Assembly (NCBI GenBank): GCA_964458125.1
Contig: CAYWHE010000008.1
Span: 1 to 37,459, forward strand
DNA length: 37,459 nt
Reading direction: 5' to 3'
Origin: CAYWHE01 sp964458125
Lineage (GTDB): Bacteria; Bacteroidota; Bacteroidia; AKYH767-A; OLB10
Position numbers and translations under genes: made by a program
The notes under the pieces: model-generated
Seen by the model: the letters and a program-made list of their open reading frames with translations, nothing else
The model's database searches: none
Told to the model about the DNA's origin: nothing
Shown here: positions 32,892 to 37,459 of the stretch, piece by piece
Layout: every line of letters starts with the position of its first letter
Numbering within the stretch: position 1 is the first letter of the stretch

Positions 32892-34079
32892 ATGAAAAAT
32901 CCGCTGACCATTCTTTTTTTGTTGATCAGTCCCTGCCTCGTGGCTCAGGATCCTATGGCACGATTGGCCGACAGCCTGGCGAGCAGTTACCTGAAAGGAA
33001 TTCCCGGCTCCCTTGTGATCGGCATTCATCGGGGCGGCGCAGACCGGTTGTTTTATTACGGGGAGACCGTTTCAGGCAACCAAAGAAAACCTGACAGCCT
33101 TAGTCTTTACGAAGCTGGACCGGTTTCCGAAACATTTGTCTCTCTTCTTTTTGCCAGGCTTACCGTTCAGGGCATTATCCACTCCGATGAAAAACTGAGA
33201 AACCTGCTTCCGGTGGAAGTTCCGTCACCCGTTTACCGGAACATCATCTGCAAACCGGCCGATGAATCGCAGCATCACGCCCTTTTTGAAGGAAATGAAG
33301 GATTTGTTCAATTTACCCCTTACACCTGTTTTCCCGATCCGTCCTCCAAACCCCAGGAAATTCTCGCCTGCGATTTATCCACGCATACCACGGGTTTTCC
33401 CGAATATCCGATTAACCTGAGCCTTCTCAATTACCGGCTGAACAAGGATGCAGTATATACCAAAGAAGATCTGTATTATTTTCTGAAGAATTTCCAGTTT
33501 GAAAAACCGCTGGGGTATGATTACAAGCATTCCATGCTGGGTACCTCCATCCTGGCCCATGCCCTGGCCACTAAAATGAACCGGAATTATGATTCACTGC
33601 TGACGGAACAGGTTTGCGAACCGCTGAACCTGAAGGATTGCAGGATCAGTCCCGGTCCGGAACAGTGTAAAAGGAAGGTACAGGGATATACGAAAAACGG
33701 AGAACGGGCTTTCAGCAGGAAATATGATATCTTTTCACCTGCCACAGGTTTGCATATTTCCCCCGGGGACATGAAGACCTTTCTTCAAGCCAATATCAGC
33801 CGCGGAAAAAATGAATTTGCCTACCTGCTGGATTATACCCATAATGCACGGGTATTGCTGGGTAGTGAGGATAAGGATGCGGCGATCGCCCTGGGCTGGA
33901 AAATCAATACCCTTGCTCCTGAAAAAATGATGACCTGGCAGGGAGGCAGCAACAGCGGCTTCTCTGCTTTTATCGGTTTTGTGGAATCCGACCATACCGG
34001 AGTATTCATCCTGTCATCCAATGGCAGGGAGGTAATACCGACAGGCAAAAACCTGTTAAGACTCCTCGTTACCCGGTGA
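32892..34079 (+). CDS. beta-lactamase-fold secreted protein without catalytic residues
   Basis: A 395-residue exported protein; signal peptide MKNPLTILFLLISPCLVAQ. The fold is that of class C beta-lactamase/serine hydrolases, but all three catalytic motifs are altered. SxxK reads PVSE (77-80) in a GPVSETF context where GSVSKTF is usual, so both the nucleophile and the lysine are gone. YxN reads YKH (211-213). The HxG/KTG motif reads WQG (349-351) within TWQGGSNSGFSAFIGF. It is therefore probably a non-hydrolytic binding protein. The gene is transcribed away from polX and lies just ahead of an unknown membrane protein gene. Confidence 0.85.
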   Translation: MKNPLTILFLLISPCLVAQDPMARLADSLASSYLKGIPGSLVIGIHRGGADRLFYYGETVSGNQRKPDSLSLYEAGPVSETFVSLLFARLTVQGIIHSDEKLRNLLPVEVPSPVYRNIICKPADESQHHALFEGNEGFVQFTPYTCFPDPSSKPQEILACDLSTHTTGFPEYPINLSLLNYRLNKDAVYTKEDLYYFLKNFQFEKPLGYDYKHSMLGTSILAHALATKMNRNYDSLLTEQVCEPLNLKDCRISPGPEQCKRKVQGYTKNGERAFSRKYDIFSPATGLHISPGDMKTFLQANISRGKNEFAYLLDYTHNARVLLGSEDKDAAIALGWKINTLAPEKMMTWQGGSNSGFSAFIGFVESDHTGVFILSSNGREVIPTGKNLLRLLVTR

Positions 34080-34101
34080 GTTTTAAAGTTTGGTAAAGGA
34101 A

Positions 34102-34695
34102 ATGGCAGCTCCCGTCAGAAAAACCGAAAAACCGGAAAGTCGCCCCGGTGAAGCCCTGACGGTTCTGAAAAATGAACTGCTCAGCAAAGCGGAATTAAGC
34201 ATCTGGCTGGACACGTATAATGATATATTTTCCGATTTCGATCCCAGGCCTTTTTCCGAAAGAGCCTTGTCGGATGATTTCATCAACGAGGTTAAAAAAA
34301 TGGCCCGTGAAAATTCAACGGGTCCCGTTGTGCTCACCCTGTTGATGCCTGCCAACCTGCGCCAGCATGCGACGGAGGATACGATTATGAAAAGCCTGCA
34401 TGCTCACTTCCGTATTTTTGCACGCCAGCAGCAACAGGATATGAAGAGGTTAAAAAGGAAAGGCGCGCTGTTGACACTGTCCGGTGTGCTGATCCTGGCC
34501 CTGGTGGCCCTGGTTGTTCAGGCCCGTATTCCCGTCTTTTTTGCCAATCTGTTGCCCGTTACGCTGGAGCCATTCGGTTTGTTCCTGGTATGGACAGGCC
34601 TTGAAACCCTGTTTTATGAGATACCTAAAAAAAAACCGGGATTTGAATTCAATTATCAGATGGCGCATGCCGAAATCAAATTCCTGTCCATCTGA
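34102..34695 (+). CDS. membrane protein of unknown function with two C-terminal spans
   Basis: About 197 residues from ATG 34102, which has AAAGGA just upstream; an in-frame TTG at 34090 is less likely. A soluble N-terminal part holds the pattern LDTYNDIFSDFDPRPFSERALSDDFI (about 36-61), followed by a charged helix (HAHFRIFARQQQQDMKRLKRK). Two membrane spans lie at about 123-142 and 149-170. The D-F-D-P-R-P-F segment looks strongly conserved, and I recall it from uncharacterised proteins in other genomes. The stop overlaps the start of the MgtC/DUF4010 gene (TGATG), so the two products may work together. I do not recognise a function. Confidence 0.7.
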   Translation: MAAPVRKTEKPESRPGEALTVLKNELLSKAELSIWLDTYNDIFSDFDPRPFSERALSDDFINEVKKMARENSTGPVVLTLLMPANLRQHATEDTIMKSLHAHFRIFARQQQQDMKRLKRKGALLTLSGVLILALVALVVQARIPVFFANLLPVTLEPFGLFLVWTGLETLFYEIPKKKPGFEFNYQMAHAEIKFLSI

Positions 34696-35984
34696 TGATC
34701 GTGCAGCCACAGTTTCAACTTCTCTTTAACTTCCTGGTCGTGGCTGCCCTTTCACTGATCCTGGGACTGGAACAACGCAGGCATCATGCTGATCAGGAGG
34801 AGGAACACGACACCCTGCTGGGGACCGACCGGACATTTACCTTTCTGGGCATATTCGGCTTTGTGCTTTATATTCTGGATCCGGATCATCTCTTATTATT
34901 TGCCGGGGGAGGATTGGTGGTTTCCATCCTGATGGCCATTTATTATTTCAATAAAATCAGGAACTGGAAAAAGTCGGGGCTCACATCCATTCTCTCAGCG
35001 CTGATAACGTATTGCCTGGCCCCTATCCTGTTCACACAACCCGTCTGGCTTACCTTAACCATTGTCGTACTGGTACTCATCCTCATTGAGTTGAAAGAAG
35101 CTTTCATGGAAGTATCCACCCGGTTTGGCAAGGATGAATTCATCAGCCTGGCCAAATTTATAGTGATTTCCGGAATCATACTGCCGAACCTGCCCGATGA
35201 ATCCATTCAGTCCTGGCTGCCGGTTTCTCCTTATAAGTTATGGTTGTCGCTGGTGATCAGTTCCGGCATTTCCTATTTCAGCTACCTGCTGAAAAAATTT
35301 ATTTTTACCCGCTCCGGAATCCTGATATCCGGCCTGCTGGGCGGCTTATACAGCAGCACAGCCGTGGCCCTGATTCTCTCCAAGAAAAGCAAGGACCACC
35401 CTGCCTCAGCCAATGATTATGCAGCTTCCGTGCTGATGGCCACTGCGGTGATGTATTTACGGATTGGCCTGGTTACCTGGTTCCTGAATGAAAGCATTGC
35501 GCGTATCCTGCTGCCATACCTGGTCCTTTTTTTTATAACGACCATCGCCATCGCCCTGGTCATCCGGAAAGGAATGAAAAATCCGGCGACAACCAGGGAA
35601 AATGATACCGAACCAAGCCGTAATCCGCTTGAACTGCGGGTTGCCGTTTTCTTTAGTTTCATGTACCTGGTCTTTTCCATCCTCAGCCATTTTGCCGAAT
35701 CCTGGTATGGAGCGGGAGGTTTGCACGTGCTTTCTTTCCTGGCAGGTTTTGCCGATGTGGACAGTTACATCATGAGCCTGGTACAGGGAAAACATACCGT
35801 GACTGCGGCATTTATCGCCACTTCCATCGTAATGACTTCAACCGCAAACAATATCATCAAATCCATTTATTCCGCCCTGTTTGCCGAAACGAAAACCAAA
35901 CGGCTCATTCTTACCGGCTTCCTTACGCTTATTCTGATCAACCTGATGACATTGGGTTACCTGAATTTTTTTGCATTCAACTAA
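34695..35984 (+). CDS. MgtC/SapB-DUF4010 family membrane protein
   Basis: A 429-residue inner-membrane protein with about 11-12 spans. The N-terminal third is MgtC-like: FLVVAALSLILGLEQRR, then TDRTFTFLGIFGFVLY. The C-terminal two thirds are DUF4010: KFIVISGIILPNLPD, GILISGLLGGLYSSTAVALIL, and LSFLAGFADVDSYIMSLVQG. MgtC proteins modulate growth under Mg2+ limitation and F-ATPase activity in some bacteria; DUF4010 fusions are not characterised. It overlaps the upstream 2-TM gene by one base and the convergent alkyltransferase-like gene by eight bases. Confidence 0.88.
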   Translation: MIVQPQFQLLFNFLVVAALSLILGLEQRRHHADQEEEHDTLLGTDRTFTFLGIFGFVLYILDPDHLLLFAGGGLVVSILMAIYYFNKIRNWKKSGLTSILSALITYCLAPILFTQPVWLTLTIVVLVLILIELKEAFMEVSTRFGKDEFISLAKFIVISGIILPNLPDESIQSWLPVSPYKLWLSLVISSGISYFSYLLKKFIFTRSGILISGLLGGLYSSTAVALILSKKSKDHPASANDYAASVLMATAVMYLRIGLVTWFLNESIARILLPYLVLFFITTIAIALVIRKGMKNPATTRENDTEPSRNPLELRVAVFFSFMYLVFSILSHFAESWYGAGGLHVLSFLAGFADVDSYIMSLVQGKHTVTAAFIATSIVMTSTANNIIKSIYSALFAETKTKRLILTGFLTLILINLMTLGYLNFFAFN

Positions 35985-36486
35985 TCCGCTGCCACCGGAT
36001 GAAGTCTGGTTTAAATACAAACAGCTTCTTTTCAAAATCCTTTACCATCAGTTTACTTCCGGTTCGGTTTGGAACGATGGCAAAACCTTCCTCCGACAGA
36101 CACCGGGAGTGACCCTGTATTCCTCCGGGATATTTTGGATTCAGGGATCCGTCCTCTTTAATAACCCGCCAGTAGGGACTGATGCGTTTGATACCTTTCA
36201 ACTTATCCTCTGCTGATTTACAGGCCACAATCCAGGTGAAAATACCGGTCGTTATGGGGCAGGTGATATCAGCATGGAAATCTTCCGCAAGCTTTTTCCG
36301 GATGGCATTAATGGTGGTCACTTTTCCCTTTGGAATTTTCCGGATACAGGCATCCACCAGCCGGGGCGTGGCAATCAGCATGGTACCCTTCCCGAAAATT
36401 CGGGCCATTCGGGAAGGGACAGGTTCAATTTTTGGTTCCGTCTCCGTTTCATATTTTTCCGTCCAGGATTTTTTCCTATAAGGCAT
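35977..36486 (-). CDS. MGMT-like (alkyltransferase-like) DNA-binding protein, active-site Cys absent
   Basis: A 169-residue protein related to the DNA-binding domain of O6-methylguanine-DNA methyltransferase: VDACIRKIPKGKVTTINAIRKKL is the helix-turn-helix part. The methyl-accepting motif PCHRV reads PYWRV (104-108), so the reactive cysteine is Tyr105 and the histidine is Trp106. It cannot act as a methyltransferase. It may instead bind alkylated bases and recruit excision repair, as alkyltransferase-like proteins do, or have another nucleic-acid role. The C-terminal extension (about 140-169) is basic. It converges on the MgtC gene and lies 45 bases downstream of the universal stress protein start-to-stop unit. 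Confidence 0.75.
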   Translation of the reverse strand: MPYRKKSWTEKYETETEPKIEPVPSRMARIFGKGTMLIATPRLVDACIRKIPKGKVTTINAIRKKLAEDFHADITCPITTGIFTWIVACKSAEDKLKGIKRISPYWRVIKEDGSLNPKYPGGIQGHSRCLSEEGFAIVPNRTGSKLMVKDFEKKLFVFKPDFIRWQRIS

Positions 36487-36531
36487 TGTCCACTCAATTA
36501 ACCGAAAATTTCAGGGTTTTTTCAGGCAGTG

Positions 36532-37374
36532 TCAGAAAAAATAAGTGGGTTCATCCTTATAGTGAAAAGCCAGCAGGGGAATATGGGCATGCTGGGCAAT
36601 CTGCCGTGTCTTGCTGGTTTCGAACAGGTGATCAAAAGGTCCCCGGTGATGGGTGGACATCACCAGCAGATCCGCACCGGTTTCCAGGATGTAGTTTTCC
36701 AGTTCCTCGGATACATTTTCACCATTAAACACCTCAAAAGACAGGTTTTCATAACTGATCATGGAAAGCGCATCTTTCCTGAACTTTTCCAGCATGTGTT
36801 CATTGGCATCGATGCTTTTTGACACGTGGATCATGCGCAGGGAGGCATTAAAAAGCGCGGCAAAACGGGCCAGGAATCTCATGATCGACAGGTCATTGTC
36901 GTGAAAATCGGTGGCAAATACAATGGTGGACATGCCGTTGAACATGCAGTTTCCCGGCACAGCTATAACCGGACAATTGACTTTTTCGATGATGCGCGCG
37001 GCCTTGGTACCGAACAGCAGGTCCAGGTAACCCTTGGAACCGGCTGTACCCATAATCACCAGGCTGACGTTACGGCTCCGGACCAGGTCACACATGATTT
37101 CGATGAGCGGGCCGAATTCGGTCAGGTAGGATGCCCTTGCGCCGGCCTTGTGAATAACGGTAACCAGCGATGACAGCCGGACATCAGACTCCTGCCTGAT
37201 TTCCCGTTCATCCTTTGTTTTTCGCCTTTCGTGAGGATCAAGCGTAATCTCCCCGGCATGATAGGTATGCAGCAGTAAAATCGAGGCGCCTGTCTTCACG
37301 GCAACTCCTGCGGCATATTGCATGGCATTGTCTGATATTTCAGAAAAATCAACCGGTACCAATATCGTGTTCAT
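36532..37374 (-). CDS. tandem-domain universal stress protein (UspA family)
   Basis: A 280-residue two-domain Usp protein. Domain 1 (about 1-145) starts ILVPVDFSEISDNA and has the full nucleotide motif: GTAG, nine residues, then GT. Domain 2 (about 150-280) starts IVFATDFHDND and keeps only a degenerate motif (STHHRGPFDHLFETSKTRQ). It is a paralogue of the protein at 7722-8558 with the same domain asymmetry. The 85 bases to the right of its start codon contain no gene; a plus-strand TACTTTTG (37435-37442) is an exact -7 match that may serve a gene outside the window. Confidence 0.93.
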   Translation of the reverse strand: MNTILVPVDFSEISDNAMQYAAGVAVKTGASILLLHTYHAGEITLDPHERRKTKDEREIRQESDVRLSSLVTVIHKAGARASYLTEFGPLIEIMCDLVRSRNVSLVIMGTAGSKGYLDLLFGTKAARIIEKVNCPVIAVPGNCMFNGMSTIVFATDFHDNDLSIMRFLARFAALFNASLRMIHVSKSIDANEHMLEKFRKDALSMISYENLSFEVFNGENVSEELENYILETGADLLVMSTHHRGPFDHLFETSKTRQIAQHAHIPLLAFHYKDEPTYFF

Positions 37375-37459
37375 AATCCGTCAGATTTATGCAGTAAAAT
37401 TATTCAAATAAGAGACGATATTGTTACTTTTGGTAAAAATGAATTGAATGTAACTTATA

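Noticed and set aside
37430..37459. Gene start at the right edge after the TACTTTTG box
   Set aside because: The first ATG after the box runs into a stop after two codons, so no gene can be called inside the window.

Overview
The window looks like a chromosome segment of a member of the Bacteroidota. The evidence is a secreted protein with a type IX secretion C-terminal sorting domain (2747-3967), many lipoproteins with Bacteroidota-style lipoboxes, -7 boxes of the TAnnTTTG type in front of several genes, weak Shine-Dalgarno sequences, and a NosZ of the Sec-exported (clade II) kind. I saw no rRNA, tRNA, CRISPR array, insertion sequence or phage gene. The genus cannot be read from the sequence.

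Layout. 1-1478: overlapping cluster of OsmC-like peroxidase, thioredoxin and a SAM methyltransferase. 1632-3967: small secreted protein, DUF2231 membrane protein and a T9SS-sorted surface protein. 4094-8558: P-type cation ATPase, DUF2267 protein and a two-domain universal stress protein, with a 575-bp stretch lacking a convincing gene before the last. 8649-10996 (minus): homogentisate pathway pair hpd-hmgA, with repeated TTGATCAA palindromes upstream. 11152-13731 (minus): B12-dependent ribonucleotide reductase. 14052-18466 (plus): ric, norC, a divergent norB-like gene, and an MbnP/MbnH pair. 18506-25562 (minus): cytochrome c, nosZ, a 4-TM protein, nosL, nosD, nosF, nosY and a four-cysteine Fnr-type regulator. 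25713-26288: FAS1 lipoprotein. 26553-29574 (minus): tryptophanase, CbpA-like co-chaperone and Hsp20. 29875-32744 (minus): PolX and an AI-2E family permease. 32892-35984 (plus): a beta-lactamase-fold protein without its catalytic residues, an unknown 2-TM protein and an MgtC/DUF4010 protein. 35977-37374 (minus): an alkyltransferase-like protein and a second universal stress protein.

How the genes work together. The core is a two-armed gaseous-nitrogen module. The plus arm encodes a NorC/NorB-like reductase and the Ric protein that repairs iron centres after nitrosative damage. The minus arm encodes N2O reductase with its CuZ maturation machinery (NosDFY, NosL) and a lipid-anchored cytochrome c as a plausible electron donor. 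The arms converge on the regulator gene. That regulator has the cysteines of an FNR-type [4Fe-4S] sensor, and TGA-N6/8-TCA-type sites lie before ric, before the MbnP-like gene and in the nos/FAS1 divergent region. No nitrate or nitrite reductase is in the window. The surrounding genes (universal stress proteins, Hsp20, class II RNR, P-type ATPase, thioredoxin, PolX) suit a cell coping with low oxygen and oxidative or nitrosative stress.

The most unusual item is the NorB-like subunit. It has no histidine at all between residues 88 and 241, so the third histidine ligand of the non-heme metal is absent, and the usual HxH of the heme helix reads HxM.
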